Shown here: positions 1 through 13,985 of the stretch, piece by piece
Layout of the letters: each line of letters starts with the position of its first letter
Position numbering within the stretch: the stretch's first letter is position 1
NCBI GenBank assembly: GCA_019614645.1
Contig: JABWDB010000007.1
Span: 8,011,501 to 8,075,500, forward strand
Length of the DNA: 64,000 nucleotides
Direction: 5' to 3'
Source: Stratiolaelaps scimitus
Taxonomy: Eukaryota; Arthropoda; Arachnida; Mesostigmata; Laelapidae
Notes under the pieces: generated by a model
Databases searched by the model: none
What the model was told of the DNA's origin: nothing
What the model saw: only the letters and a program-made list of their open reading frames with translations
Program-made: the position numbers and the translations under genes

Positions 1-328
1 TTCGGCATCTGCAGCAGCAGCAACAATAACAGATTAAACAATATCACTCGTTGTCACGTAGCACAGCATCCGCCCAAATAATAAACATGGCCAAAGTCAT
101 CACGACTGCTCAATGGCCGGCACAAATTCATCACAATCAGTCAATCAAGCTCGAGAGCGTGAATCCCTCAGGTCGATCGCGAATTCCCGTCAATGTTGAA
201 CGTGACAGAAGCCCTCCCCCCGCTCTATGACGCTGTCCACAGCGAGCGTTGGTGTGTGATAGCGGACCATACGACCGAAAACACCAGCCAGCATTTGTCC
301 AGTAGCGGCAACATCGTTCAGCTATTCG

Positions 329-362
329 ATGTGTGTGTGTGTGTACGTGTGTGTATATATAT
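329..362. repeat. (GT)n-(TA)n microsatellite
   Basis: Compound dinucleotide run. Confidence 0.9.
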
Positions 363-565
363 GACCAAGCTAAAATACTCTGTCTCATTATTGTGTACGA
401 TCCTGGACGATGTTCCGTGTCGACACAGAGCGACGTTCGTATAGCCGGCTTGAGAGATTGTGCCTACTCTTCTTAATAACAGTAGTAACAAATCATATTT
501 TTACTGAACACTGTCGCTCAACGACATCTGCAATACTTCGGATTGAAAGATGATAACGGGAAAAG

Positions 566-590
566 TATATATATATATATATATATATAT
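566..590. repeat. (TA)n microsatellite
   Basis: About 12 uninterrupted units. Confidence 0.95.
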
Positions 591-1291
591 GCAGCTCATA
601 ACAGAGACATACCTTCTGAGCGGCTTTTGAACAGCTCAGTCATAAATGAGATGTTGGAGCGTACAGTGCCTCTGTCCAATTATATGTTTGTTTACAAGTT
701 TTTGCCGTAAGAGGTAGAGTGCTGAGATTCGACACTTGTTGCGGCTGTATTCGAGGCCTGAAGGCGTTCCATTGTCAATTCCAAAAAAAGGTGCACAACA
801 GACTTTCTTTTATTGATTCCAGATCGATTAGAAGATCAGACAGTGCATTCCTTTGCTGGGTGGGGCTATATGGGACAAATAAATACATAACGCGACCGTT
901 CAGCGCAACCGTTGCCGTGAATAACATACGCCACTGTGTTCTCTAAAGACCTCTCTTGCTTCTAGTGTAATCATGACACAACCAACCCACTCATAGTAAG
1001 CTAACAGCCTAAAGATCTGTCAACAGTAATGCTAAGGCTTCGTTTTGTCCAATTGCAATTTATATTTTCAATTTATTATTTTTTTGGATCCCATATACGG
1101 CCACTGCAAACTGTCCCCCAAGTTGGTTATATGATAGCTCTGGGACATGGACAACTGTGATAGAGAATCGAATTGGTTATTTCGTGTTCTTATCGTTCTG
1201 GTGGATTGATTTAATTTAAGACATACTTATCGGCAACAATAGTAGACCTGCTAATTTCGGAATTTCGTCGATAGAAAAACTCAACAAACAA

Positions 1292-1338
<47 letters not shown>
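1292..1338. repeat. (TA)n microsatellite
   Basis: About 23 units with one doubled T interruption. Confidence 0.95.
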
Positions 1339-1341
<3 letters not shown>

Positions 1342-4300
1342 GCACATGTATTAAATTTAACATGCTCAATTTTCGATAGTATTTATTACTAAAATCAATT
1401 ATATACTGCATTGCACTTCTGCTCGATAGAAAATAATGAAAAGCCCAAATGAACATTAGCCTAAACTAAAGAGCAAGATGGACATGTTGATTACGATTAT
1501 GTGTTAAGAAAAGATACAATAATTAGAGACGCAGTTGGGTACAACGGAGTGTCAGGCAGCGCGTCATTATCACCCTTCAGAGGAAGGCGATGCCATTGCA
1601 AAGGTAATATTCACATGGATTTTCCCTTTTGAACAAGAGTTGTGTGATCTAAAATAATCGTCGGTGATGCTCCCAGAGAAAGTGCCTGTCGGCAATTAAT
1701 TTAAATAATTTTCATTTGTTGGTAAGACTCTTGATTGTATACATACTTCAGTAAAGGATTTCACCACAAAAAAATCTATAACCAACCTATATAAGGATAA
1801 TAGTGATAAGTCTTCTAATGTCAATGTGTCAATTCTCTAAAGAAGCCTGGTTACACTCTTTGCTGCGATATAAAATACGAATGACCAGAGCAAACGAAAT
1901 CCAATTGAATTCGTTGGTAATAAAGTTGGTTGTGCATGTACAATTTTTATTTTTGCTTGATATGCGTCCAGCCCTAATGAATAGCGCTAACTGAATCGCT
2001 TCTCAGGCAATATCGTATTTATCTAAAGCTTCAACCAATGCAAGAAAAAAACGGATTCCGCTTAACAGTGACGTCGTAACTCTATACGAGTAAAGGCGGA
2101 GTCGTGTCCGTCCGCTGAGTGAACGCGCGAACGAACCAAAAAATCAACCATCCTTTCAAGACCGAGGGAATCTGCTGCGCATTTACCCCAAGCTGTAGCA
2201 TTCGGCCAGCCAAAAAAAAGAGAAAACACCAGGATCAATACTTGCGTTGAACGACGCACATTACGGTCACAATGGCAGTCAATTCGCGTCTGGCGACTAT
2301 GTATTTTATTGGAGAGCAGTTCAGCCGAAAGAACATCTCGCCCCCTCCCCCCCGGCTTCTTCTGCATCGGTTCCGTTCATGTCCCACCTCGACATCTTGT
2401 CGACGGTCATCATACAAAAATGATGAGCAACCGTCCGCTTGGCCAGCAACAGTATCGATATCATTTTGGCCAGAGTCAGCCGAAATTCACAGCCCGAAGA
2501 TCGTCAGTGACTTGTACTCCGAACATCTAGATTTAAATCGACAGAATGAAAAGAAAAGCTTTGGCTGGAGGAGAAATCAGGGAAGAAAATTGGCGTAAAA
2601 GGGAAATCGGCATCCAAATTTTGAAGAGAGATTCGCCGCCCGGGGGGTGTGGGGGGATGTGTGGGGTGTGGGGGGGTGCGTGCGGACCCGCTGCCGAATC
2701 AGTGTTCGCACTCAAACGAAATTGATCCTTTGTGGACGCTTGACGTCGATATTATTTTTTTTTTAATAAGATCAGTATTTATAAACATTCATGGTGGCTC
2801 GAAGGTAGCGTTTAGGCAGGTTTATATTAGAAGCGCTATGCTTCGTAGAAGTGGTGTTATCTGTCGAGCCAGCAGGTGTTGAGGCACACTTGACCAAGCT
2901 GGTGTCCACCACAACGAGAAGAATCGTTTCAGGGCATGACACACGATAATCGAATGCCAGTGAGCTCGTTGTTGAAGATTGACGAAAGTTATTGCTATAA
3001 TAGAGGTGATGAGAGTAATGGCGGATGCGACACCTCCATGGTGCAAGACATTGCAGAATACTCCCCTGATTAAGTGCGAGTTTACTCGATGCTAGTGGAC
3101 AGCCGTTAAATTTGTTCCACATTGCGGATTATATTGTTCGACTATATTATAATCATACGCACCTGTCCCATTAGTATTTTACTGAGAAAAACATTAAGGA
3201 AGAGAACAAAATAGCGGGATGTCAGCATAGCACGTATAACACATTGGTCTTTAGATTTGAGCAACGGGGTACGCCATTGCGCGTAATGTGTTCCGCGGGG
3301 AACTGAAGATCGATTCTGTCGAAGGGCTGTCGCCGACAACCCTCACGGCGGAATTGACAGCAATCTCATCTATTCGATGGATCAGCCATCTTCATCTGCG
3401 TCGCCAAGCAAACTTGTGTACAAACACTGCAATATGTAACACCACGAAACAATCACGAGCGATGAATTTGACGTGCAGTCTTTATTTTCCACAACAATAT
3501 TCGAGTTTTTCCAAAGCAGGTTGTCCCGCAATAGAAATAAATGGGCGGTGCCCACATGTGTGTGTGGGGTAATCGGCCGACGGTAAGCGACGAGACCGAT
3601 GCGATATCTGCCGACCATGTTACGGCAGCCAAGATCTACACAGTGATGATTCATTTCGCGTCGATATTTAGCAGAGGCACAACAGACAACACTGTGCATC
3701 TATTGATTTGACCATTGTTTCACACATGGCGTAATGAAAACGATTCGGAAATAGATTATAGATTGCGTAATCGCTTTCATCGAAAAAGACGCTCATTCGT
3801 TGTTTTTGTTTGTTTGTCTAAGTTGATCTTATAATTTATGTGCGTTTTTGGAACGATGACCACATTCGAATATTAGAACGGGCTTGATTTCTATATTTCG
3901 CCTCATTATTTTACTGTTTTCGTAGATTGTTAATATTTCCACGTTGCCACGTGTTTGACCTTCGCTTCTAATGGTGCCAAAAATCAACTGCAGCAGATCT
4001 CGGAGCGGGGCGTGTACAGCACGTAGAGTTTCCAACAGTCGAACCATTAGTATGCTAAGAGGCAGCCATTAAGCAACTCGCCTAGGTTGATTATCATCAT
4101 TGACCATGAACAAAGGAATCGCGCTTGTACAACATCACGTGTTCAAAATAGCTCTCACGATTATATCGACAATCGCTAGTTTGGAAAATAATGTAGAGCG
4201 GTCTTTGTGCCGTTGACTGGCCAATAAAATTAGTGAACGAATGGCAAGCGATATATTTTACAGTCTCCAGGATATGAACAGACAGAGGACGCCGGTTCGA

Positions 4301-4544
4301 GTCCAGTGACGTGACGTAAAAAAATAACTTAAGCTTGTAATACTGCAGTTGCCTTAATCAATCGGTGAGAACATTTACAAACTACTTTTAACGTTTAGAA
4401 ACAAATGCGATTATTGATGTCAAATGTCATTGCAAAAAGCAATACTTGCGCAGGACAATTGTCAACCCAAGCCTTTCTAAGTCGCCTTCCTACGCGAATT
4501 TTAGTTATGGGTTGATTGGTCATCGCAATTTGTCTAAATAGCGC

Positions 4545-4790
4545 CGTAGGGTGGTATAGTGATGAGCGTCTTCGAGTGCTGGACAGGAGTGTTATATGGC
4601 TTGGATTCAAATCCTGGCAGAAGCGGTGAATGTTTGGATTTCGATAACATCCTTTTTTGGCTGTGAATCTATTCTTGCCAGGCACGATAAAGTTGGAAAT
4701 GAACCAAAGGCAGCTTCGACATATCCGCGAAGTCTCAGGTTGACCTTCACACGACAGGTCTCGGGCTGGCAGTCAATAATAATTGTTGTG
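4545..4790 (+). mobile_element. tRNA-derived SINE copy
   Basis: An A-box-like segment (ggtggtatagtgatgagcg, about 4551) is followed about 45 bases later by a B-box-like GGATTCAAATCC (4603-4614). The next stretch, gcggtgaatgtttggatttc, recurs in diverged form after the B box at 29533. This is a pol III-type head with a shared non-tRNA body, so a SINE rather than a tRNA gene. Confidence 0.5.
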
Positions 4791-5138
4791 TTTACGATCG
4801 AATAGTATATATTATATGTATGAGCATGATATAAAAAATATATAGGCTTAAGATGACGCGAGTCGATGCATAAAAGTGGCGCATCTGTATGACGTTAAAT
4901 ATAAGGAGCTAATAATTCAGAAAACTACAATAGCCATATATTTACACTTGAAATGGATCGCCCCATTTCCTGCTCAATAGGTAAGACCATGCGGCAAGCA
5001 ACAATTCAAGCTGTCCTAAAGGAGTATTCTGCTGCAGTCAAATCGGATACTGGGACAAACGCGCAGGATCCGTTTATTTTGCAGCGCCTTTCCCTCGCTG
5101 TGCAGAGGCAAAGACGTAATGCCGTCACCTCTCCTGGG

Positions 5139-5172
5139 GGTGACCATGACGGCCTCGACCTGACACCCCGCT
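5139..5172 (+). repeat. Repeat D copy 1
   Basis: ggtgaccatgacggcctcga, then cctgacac, matches 32484-32511 with few differences. Both are followed by C-rich text. Short shared core of an otherwise diverged dispersed repeat. Confidence 0.35.
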
Positions 5173-5693
5173 GTCACCCCCCAAGCATTTCAACACATTC
5201 TAATACAGCCGAGAAGCCACAAATGAACAAACGTGTTCAATAAGCGGACATAACCATACACGCGTTTGGTAAGTGCCGCCGTTTTGAACTGTAACACCGA
5301 GCCTCGGTTCGAGTTCTTCTCCCGGTAAGCGCATGCGTAACCGCCGGGTTAATCTTGCATTAAGACGGGTCCCACGAGGCACATACGCTTATTCTCTCAC
5401 TTGTTAAGCCATTTCTTGCGATATGCACGTGTAACGTCTAAATGGCTGCAGAAAATATTTCGATTCGACTCGACGCTGATAACCGAACGGCTGATCTGCG
5501 CCGTTCGATCATCTGACTGAGGCGGGAGATAAAACGATCATCGCTTTTCACGTGTACAGGTAACAAAAACAGATTAAATTGAGAAGATTGCCTTCTTATC
5601 AGTTTGATACTCTGATCTATATGAAGCCAGGAAGACTACATAGCAAGGAAGCGACATATCGACGTAAAAGCTGTAAGCGGTTATAGTTAATGG

Positions 5694-5695
<2 letters not shown>

Positions 5696-5725
<30 letters not shown>
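5696..5725. repeat. (TA)n microsatellite
   Basis: About 15 units. Confidence 0.95.
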
Positions 5726-5728
<3 letters not shown>

Positions 5729-8134
5729 AACGAAAGTGACAATGATCATTAATCAATAATCGACTCTGAATTTGCCTTCCGCTTCCACGTGTTTGGCCTC
5801 GTCCGAATTTTGAATACACAGACAAGCAAACAGACAAGTGTTGATGCATAGCATCATCTATATATAATATAATAGAACCACCTACGCGGAGTATCCTACC
5901 TATCACATTTATTTATGATTGAAGAGTGCGTTCATCACATGGCATGGACCGGTGCGAATGGCTGAAGGGAGAAATCTTCATCAACGATGCTTAAAATCTA
6001 GCAAAAATCAACTGTAAAACGTCGCGTCGAATAGGGCGTGCACAGAGTGTGTACCCAGCTGGTGACCGTCAAGTCTCTCCCCGGGGACGGCAACAACAAT
6101 AAGGCTAAGAGAGAAGGGTGTAGTTTAAGTCGCTCTGTTTGCTATCACTGTAATGGTTAGAAATAACAAAAAAAACAACAATTAGCCAATAACAATCTTG
6201 ACTTAGGCCAACACGCGTACTGCTCTTGGATATATGATGACTTAAATTTGAAACAAAATCCATATAGACACACATTGGCATCTCTCATCTCTCGCTGTAG
6301 ATGTCGCATCTTCTAAATGCGCCATCTTATACGAGTATGCCATTTAACAGGGGAGGCAACATTCGCTATTCGAAGATCAACTGTAAATTCTAATCGTATT
6401 TATTCGCTTACACGTTCAAAGACGCTTGGCAGATCGGAGCGGTTTCACGGATCATCACAAGATTAGAATGTCCAAAAAAAATTGTGCGTTCACCTTCGAT
6501 TCAAGTGGAGTACGGTCGGTACATTTGCTTGGTCGAGCAGTACTTTCAAGGGGACATTGCTCTCACAGTGTTTGCTCCGCAATTCGCAAACAGATCACAG
6601 CCGGCAAACAAACCACCAAGCAAATATAAAGTAAATATAGCGGACGCTTGAGCATCGGCAGATGGACTCATACAACGACTCAAAGTCAGGGCAGGCAATC
6701 TAACACGATCGTGTCAACTTTGAGCTATCGAAATACGCTCGCATGGTTACGTTGGCGTCATGTCTAATAGAAGCGACAAATGATCCACCGGTGCTAGTTG
6801 AGTCTCAGTGGTCAGCTTTGCTACGGATGGATAAGCCGGAAAACGAAAAATAAATAAATAAATAAAACGTAGAAGAAAGAAACAAAGAAAAGTGTAAAGC
6901 TTACACAAAAAAAAATAGATGAAAACCTTGTCTTGTCTGATAAGCAATGACGTTGGAGACTGAGATATCGTCGGAAATTTTGAAGACAATGCATAAACAA
7001 TGCAATTTTCGGAATAGGTGAATACGCCTCATATGTGCATAGAAACATACTATTTTGATATGAACATACTATTTTAGCATAGGAAGTGTTCCCTGGGGAA
7101 GATTCCAGTCTAACTCCACCGTAAGTATAATAGATTCGAGCGATTTTGCCTCTCGGAAGCACCCCATGTACCTAACGAAGTAGTCTAATTAGTCCACAAT
7201 CGGAATTAAACATAGGAAACAAAGTATCACAAACATTAGAATAACTATTTCCACGAGTACCCCATAGATAGCACATATGTCTCTCTCCAATCATCATAAT
7301 AATGGTACTAATAGTAATAATTAGTCACGACAGCACAGCGGATAGGTAAAGTACGTAAACATAAATATAGCCAAACCGATTCGGTCAAACGGGAAATTGT
7401 TCTAAAGCTTCAAGATCAATAGCGACTCGGCTTGTTCGTTCGACTTGGCACGAATCCATCCGGGCTTCTTATCCGCCGGGCTGAAACGCGCGAATGTCGT
7501 ACGTGTTTTTCATTGTCCTATTTAGCAGAATGACCAACTGTTATATATATATAATATTTCAATGTACATATGCATTACATCCATGGGAACGGAAAAGAAG
7601 TTCGAAGATAACTCTGACTATTCCAAAAGAAACAGCATAGCGCGCCGTCATTGACGACCAACGGTAGAAGCCGCTTGCCGATGGACTTTCGGCCGAGCGG
7701 TGGATCTGTCGAACAACGAACTCTATGGCTACAGTAGCAGTATGCGAGCAACTGTAAAAGATGACAGCGCTGCGTAAGTAAGTGGTCGTGTTGTACCATG
7801 TCCTCCCCGGCGCCAGCCGCTGCAAACTGTGCCAATGTTATTTCGGCCTTGTTGGCCCCCTTGGGTAAATTATCACCTCGGTTAATTAACCACTCGTTCG
7901 CTGTGCCAACTTTAATTCTCACGAAATTCTTACAAATACGCTACATGTTATGTCATCATAATAATAATCATGATAACAATAATAACGACAACAACATATA
8001 CGCACACGAAATACGACTCCAGCAATGATATGAATATAACGATCACATGACGGTCGCTCTGTGATGAGAAGTGCATGTATTTCCCAACAAATTGTCAAAA
8101 AGTGGCCCTCTCGTCTTCGCCTTATCGGTATCTG

Positions 8135-8135
<1 letters not shown>

Positions 8136-8167
<32 letters not shown>
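8136..8167. repeat. (CT)n microsatellite
   Basis: About 16 units. On the minus strand it reads as an Arg-Glu run within a long, doubtful open frame. Confidence 0.95.
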
Positions 8168-8169
<2 letters not shown>

Positions 8170-10661
8170 TCCTCTTGATTTTCATCGTTGTAAGCTGCTG
8201 CGCATAAGAAACATGAAGAACAAACTGATAGACGGTTTTCTCGTTCTGTACGTTTCGTGAGACTGCGATGGATGGGCCCTCGTGGCTGTACGAAGATATT
8301 GTCGTTACACGAGACAGATACGAAGATGTTGTTGGCCAAGGCTCGTACACTGGCGACTGAGTGCGCTGGGAAACGCACGCGCCGCTGCCGCGGCAATTCC
8401 CAAGCGGTCTGGCGGTAAATGCTGGCAAACACACACCGACATCGGTCCGAGATGCGGGCCGGCCACTATTCTCCAGAGTGTCGGTCGGCGCAGCGCGCGT
8501 CAAAGCTGCAGTGGTCGCGTCTCCTCGACGAAGGGAGGCAATATCTAAGCAGAATATGAAGGAAAGAAAATCAAACGGCTATTTTCCTTTGAAACTGCAT
8601 ACCATCAACGACCCTCCGGACTGCTGCTGCGGCTGCTATTCTATTACTGTTGCATTGGCTACTAGCGTTATACATGATTCTTATTGCCGTAGAGATCGAG
8701 GCGGGAGAGCTATGCAATAGATATCTGCTTCGGTTGGACGGAGCTTATAGCGGACTCATTTTATAGACTATATTTAATCGTTTGGCAAACTGGATGATTC
8801 GCTCATGATAAAGGTATTTAGTACTGTGATCCTCTTCAGATAGTTATCTCTGTACGAGGGAATTGTAGCAATTGCCATCATTAAGACATTACGCTGCCGC
8901 AAATGCAGCTGGAAGTACGGGAATTATCCGTAAATTATTATATTAAGAGGATGTACATTAGTTACATTGTGTCATTACTTCAATCTTAATTACGCTATTT
9001 ACCTATTTGTTTCCTAGATGTCGTGTGCGACGACAGCCGGCCAAATACACTGCTGTGAGCTGTTCCTCTTTTAAAATAATAATAATGATGGGTACGTTGG
9101 GCTATACGGCAGCGAGTTTCACTTGGTATTTGCCAGGTTTCATTCGAAGTAATGCAACCTACTACCTTTCCCTGGGGCTATTTTTCGGCACCATCTTGAA
9201 GTCGATCTAGCAGAGCGATACGCGGCCGCGTTACAACGGCGCCATTTGCGAGGTTAAGTGCCATAGTCCTTTATGTACTTCCCCCTCCCCGCACAGATAC
9301 ACGCGCGCCCATCACTGCTGCAATGAAATCAATCGATATCGCTCAACAAACAAAGATATGGCCCAATCACATCCGCTCGATGAATTCACGTATACGCTCA
9401 TCGCCTGCATTATCCACGCTTAGATCGACGAAGCGGACGCAAAGACGTCACTATTGTCCACTTTACCCCTATATATATATATGTATACCGCTGTGTACGC
9501 GCGATTGGCTTGACGTTGAAAATAACCAACTGTTCAAAGCTGTTGTGAAAGCGTTTCCATTGGATGCGTCAATTACGCGAATTGAAATAGCATCATCTGT
9601 TCGGCGCGTTTCGGCCAACGGCAGACGTACCCGGCACAACAGTAACGGCCAGTGATCGGAGTGCTCTCAATCACAGTAGCCCCGGTGGTTTTCGATTGGT
9701 GTGGTGTCAGCCGGGATAACGGCAACAACGGCGCTTTAGCGTGGCTAGCCGGTGCGCCTTTTTGACGTATGCATTGTCTTGGCGGGGCCACCGCGCATGT
9801 CCCTTGCTTTTTTTTTTCTGTAAATGAGTCCTCCCCGAGCTGTTTTAGCCCTACAGTGAGTGCCGCCGTGTTTTTTGCATTGCGATTTTGTAACGATTGT
9901 CGAATGTCCCCACCTGTGTCACTGTGTGTATGGGTCATAAAATATGCAGTGCCGAGTACTTCAATCGCTGTCAACGAAGCTCACACTAGCTCACAGCTAG
10001 CTAAAGCTAAGCCGAGGAATAGGCAGGAGGATACACCAACGTGTGTTTATATATATATATATATCCGTCTGACGGGTCATTCAGTTCTGCTGTGAGTTGT
10101 TGACGGAGCTGTTTACCCAGAGGCGCTCGTCAGAACGAACGTTCGTCTGGCAGAAGCGAAAAATTGCCCTGGCGAGTTTACAACTGGTCGGCGTCAAACT
10201 CTCTTTAACTAACTGCATGCAGTGCCCGTGTGTCCAATTTCAGTATTGGACTGCAGGTCAAACTGTAGCCGATAGACGGTCACTGGGAGGTGGTAAGAAA
10301 GCATGTGTCAAGAAGACTCATCTATTCGACAGTCAGCAGTAGCAACAACAACAACATAAAGACGAAATGTCCCCGTCTATTTTCACCCAATATTCTGCTA
10401 ATCAGGGAAAATGGGCCGAACTGACCTGGCGATGGAGGGACGAAGGTGTACTTGAGAATCTCCCCTGCAAAACTCGAGGTAGCGAACTTGTCGAACTTCG
10501 GAAAAACGATATAAGGAAATGGACACTTGAAACAAATGCCTCGGTGAATTATTGTCAGCCAATCGACGTTGTTTACTTCCAAGTGAAAAGCAGTATAACC
10601 CAACGAAGATTTTTCCCTTACCACTTACGTTGTGTTGTAGTGCAACTGAATGGACGCAAAC

Positions 10662-10688
10662 TATATATATATATATATATATATATAT
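10662..10688. repeat. (TA)n microsatellite
   Basis: About 13 units. Confidence 0.95.
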
Positions 10689-12679
10689 CTTGTTTATTAT
10701 ACTGATCAATGTTCTGAGTAACAGCAAAGAGGTAATCGACACGTTCACAGCTAAAATATGACGAATTGATCACCGATTCTGGACATAACGCACCCCCCAA
10801 AGAGGATTATCAACGGAATTAACCTGAAAGATTGTTTGACATACGGTTCAGTTTTCGCTTGGCAGTGCTTCGGAGTTCAAACGAAAGTTTTGTGATTTGC
10901 GAAACGTGCAAATCAAATGTGCAACAAAAAACAAGCTGTTTCTATAGTATAACAAGGTGCGCGCCGGAGACGCCGCTTACAATTCTCCACATCAACGACA
11001 TCGCTCCGTCCGCGATAGCCGGCGCAGCAAGGAACAACGTTTCTCTGTTGGCTCGCTGCTATTCTGTGCGGGAGTCGTCTTTTTTTTTTTTAGTTTCTGA
11101 TACCTGAAAACAAAGGAAATAATTTTGAAAATTGTGACGAAGCGCCGTCTCCGTTCAGCCGGTGTGACGACCCGAGACGCTATAACCTGGCATTCGGCAA
11201 CAAGTGCGGGTGCAGAGACGAGTTGAAATGCGGGCTGAATGAGAGATGTGGTAGACTTAGGATTGTGTAAGAGATTCAGTATTCCGGTTCATTTCTACTA
11301 TCATACAAAGTGTAACTGAATGTGAAAAAAATAAGATAGATCAGCATTGTATCGAACCACCTCCACGTTCACCTTCGGAGTTCGCTGAAGATCGCAAACA
11401 TTTGATAAAATCTTACAGAGTCAAGATGGTGTCCTTGTTCTTCACTTAGTAGTAACTCAGGCTATGTCTAAGTTGGACTAACCTAGTATTTTTGTTAGAT
11501 AGCGATAAATTTTAAATGTGCATGTCATGCTAATACTTGAATAGGGAGAATATCTAATTTATAGAATATGTTCCTTGTGTATAATTCCTCTAATTATGCT
11601 CATGGTACCGTGAGGCGGTTTCGGCCTCACGAATTTCTCCTGTGTAATTTGTGTTTAATGCTGTTATATTTATTTTTCTAAACTAACAGATGTCCACCTT
11701 TTTGTAATCTTACATAGACGAACGCACAGCTGATTAGCAACTACACTCTAAGCCATTTATTTGCACCCAGAGGCAGTTACTCTCTATCCTGAAGTATCAA
11801 TCATTAGTAGCTTATAAAATTTCCGTATATTATTCAAGGAGAAATCTATGAGAAAAATTAGATATCGAGTTAGATTTCGGCTTCTTTGTGGGTCAATGGC
11901 CAGCACGTTATGGGCTCCATTGGTGACTAGTGCTCAACGTCACCACAGCTCATCACTACACTCGCGTTGTACAATTGTGCGTAGTGCTGCACCACTCGCT
12001 GTCCAGAGAAGGCAAGTAAGCAATGAGACGAACGGGACGCGCGCCCGTGATAGCATACCACATTGAGGACTAGTCGATGGCCATACGGGCAGGGACAGAG
12101 CTATAGGCACTTTTTTGATTCGCCGGTTCCACATCATTTGATACAACGTCTATCATCGATGGCAAAACTTTATGGGTGGAATTGCCGCGACTTTGTCACT
12201 GCGGGGGGATGGACTGATCCATCTTTCGCGCGTGTTATATTGTTAAACAAAAGCACAAGACCCGTTCACGCGCCAACGTCATATTTCTGTATGCCACTTC
12301 ATTCAGAAGTGTTTTGCTAATGCTTTGTGAACGCAGGTGAGTCTAAACTTTATTAATATATGATACGGTGATGATAATAATAATAATAATATTAATAACG
12401 AAAATATAGTGAGTGGTGGATTGCATAATTTTGCGTGTGTCTGAGCTTATTATTCAAACATCCTTCAAAAATTCTCGCTGTTGACAACCACCACGATACT
12501 TGAGTGTTAACCATCACATACTAAATAGATACATCCGTCGATCCAGTGTGACCCAGCGCAAATAAATCATGCTAACAGTTGGGTCCAAGTTGAAGCCAAC
12601 AAAGGCTCATAGTTTCGAATGATAGTTCACCGACAATCAGTAGTGCGAAGCCGGGTTGCGGGCTTGCAATTGTGAATTT

Positions 12680-12965
12680 GACTTATTTCGCGGTGGCTGG
12701 TTCTGACGGAAGTGCTAACCCGTCAAACCCGAGCTGTTCCTGTTTCTCAAGTAGCATGCCGCTAGTGCAAAAATGGAATTTTCTTAGCTCTCAGCCCATC
12801 ACCTCACCCATTCGTACGGCATCATTACGAGGAGTGTCTGGAGGAAAAATGCACACGTTCCTGAGGCAAACCACGGCAGGATTTGAACCTGGGACATATT
12901 CCATTATCGGTCTATTCATTCAAGCTGTTGTATCTCTAGGTACTTCGATGTCGCCATCGCAACCG
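12680..12965 (-). mobile_element. tRNA-related SINE-like element, second type
   Basis: On the minus strand the segment at 12879-12889 reads GGTTCAAATCC, a B-box match, followed by ctgccgtggtttgcctcagg and a unique body. The matching A box is degenerate. The + strand frame here (12672-12980), with the peptide GFEPG, is a typical by-product of translating a B box in reverse. Confidence 0.4.
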
Positions 12966-13611
12966 CCACAGTTTGTATAATAGCCATGTTCTTTCATACC
13001 CGGGTGGATGCATATCATAACCTTCATTTGTGCTTACATCATACCACCCTGTGTTGTTTTCTATAAAAGGTAATATTCTTGGACTTAGATCGGTTCATTA
13101 CGAGCCAAACTATGTTAGGTGGCTATCTGCTCCGGTAGAATTATAGACATTTAAATCCAATTGGCTGTACATGTCGCACAGAAATCTTTACTCACTGAGT
13201 TAGCCAAGAAGGGTGGAAAAGACACTTGACAATTGGTCTACTCTTGGTCTTCGTGCCAATTCGGTAGCGTAAATGTCAATGTAACTATACCTCGCAATTG
13301 GATGGTTGGGTGAGTTGCTTTTGCCAGAATGTCGCTTGCCCTGCAGCGATCTGCGGCATAATCAAATTACGTGCAATTCTTCCAGCTGCGATTCGGGCCA
13401 AATGCGAACTCCCCTTTCAAAATAGAAATAGCTCTTCAATTATAGATTAGCAGACTTACTAGCTATATACATCTGTCGGACGAGTTACACTGATTGTATT
13501 GGTGACGTGGGGGCAAGAATAGCTTCATTGACAAATCTGCAAAACGGGACCGTGCCGATGTCCATTCGCTCCACCAAGTGGACAAGGATGCTTTATCCAC
13601 ACCTCACTCTG

Positions 13612-13680
13612 TCTCTCTCTCTCTCTCTCTCTAACGAAGAGAACTGCACAACAATGCGAGGTAAGAGAGAGAGAGAGAGA
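13612..13680. repeat. (CT)n and (GA)n microsatellites facing each other
   Basis: A (CT)n run at 13612-13632 and a (GA)n run at 13664-13680, complementary to each other, are separated by 31 bp. Together they form an inverted repeat able to fold into a hairpin. Confidence 0.9.
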
Positions 13681-13985
13681 TAGTATTGTTTTCGGTCCTG
13701 TGAACCCAATTATAGACTGCGTAGAAGATGTATTGTATCTGACAGAAGAAGAGGATACAGGTAACAAGATGAAGTAACCCCGTCAGAAGTGTCGGAGCGA
13801 ATAATCTCCATAAGTCAATGTACCGCGACGACTAGCAGAAGCTGCTGCCACCGTCGCCGCCGCCGCCTCCGGCGTCGTCTTTGCCTCGGCGTCATCAAGA
13901 ATCTTTTCGCGCGTCACGAGACGCTGACACCTAGCGCTCTACCGCGGCGAATACATTCACCAGATCGAATGGCTCCCGACGAGAG

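Noticed and set aside
4283..4312. Exact B-box GGTTCGAGTCC suggesting a tRNA gene
   Set aside because: No matching A box, acceptor stem or proper T-stem around it. At most a degraded SINE head.
7919..8503. 194-codon open frame on the minus strand
   Set aside because: It has no ATG start, reads through the (CT)n tract as Arg-Glu repeats and then through ATA/ATC-rich DNA as Tyr repeats. No domain. A partly overlapping + frame looks equally open.
12672..12980. 102-codon + strand frame with peptide GFEPG
   Set aside because: This is the reverse reading of a B-box-bearing SINE, a common false protein.
13612..13680. Facing dinucleotide tracts as terminal inverted repeats of a transposon
   Set aside because: Only 31 bp lie between the arms, with no target-site duplication or coding capacity; simple microsatellite expansion explains them.
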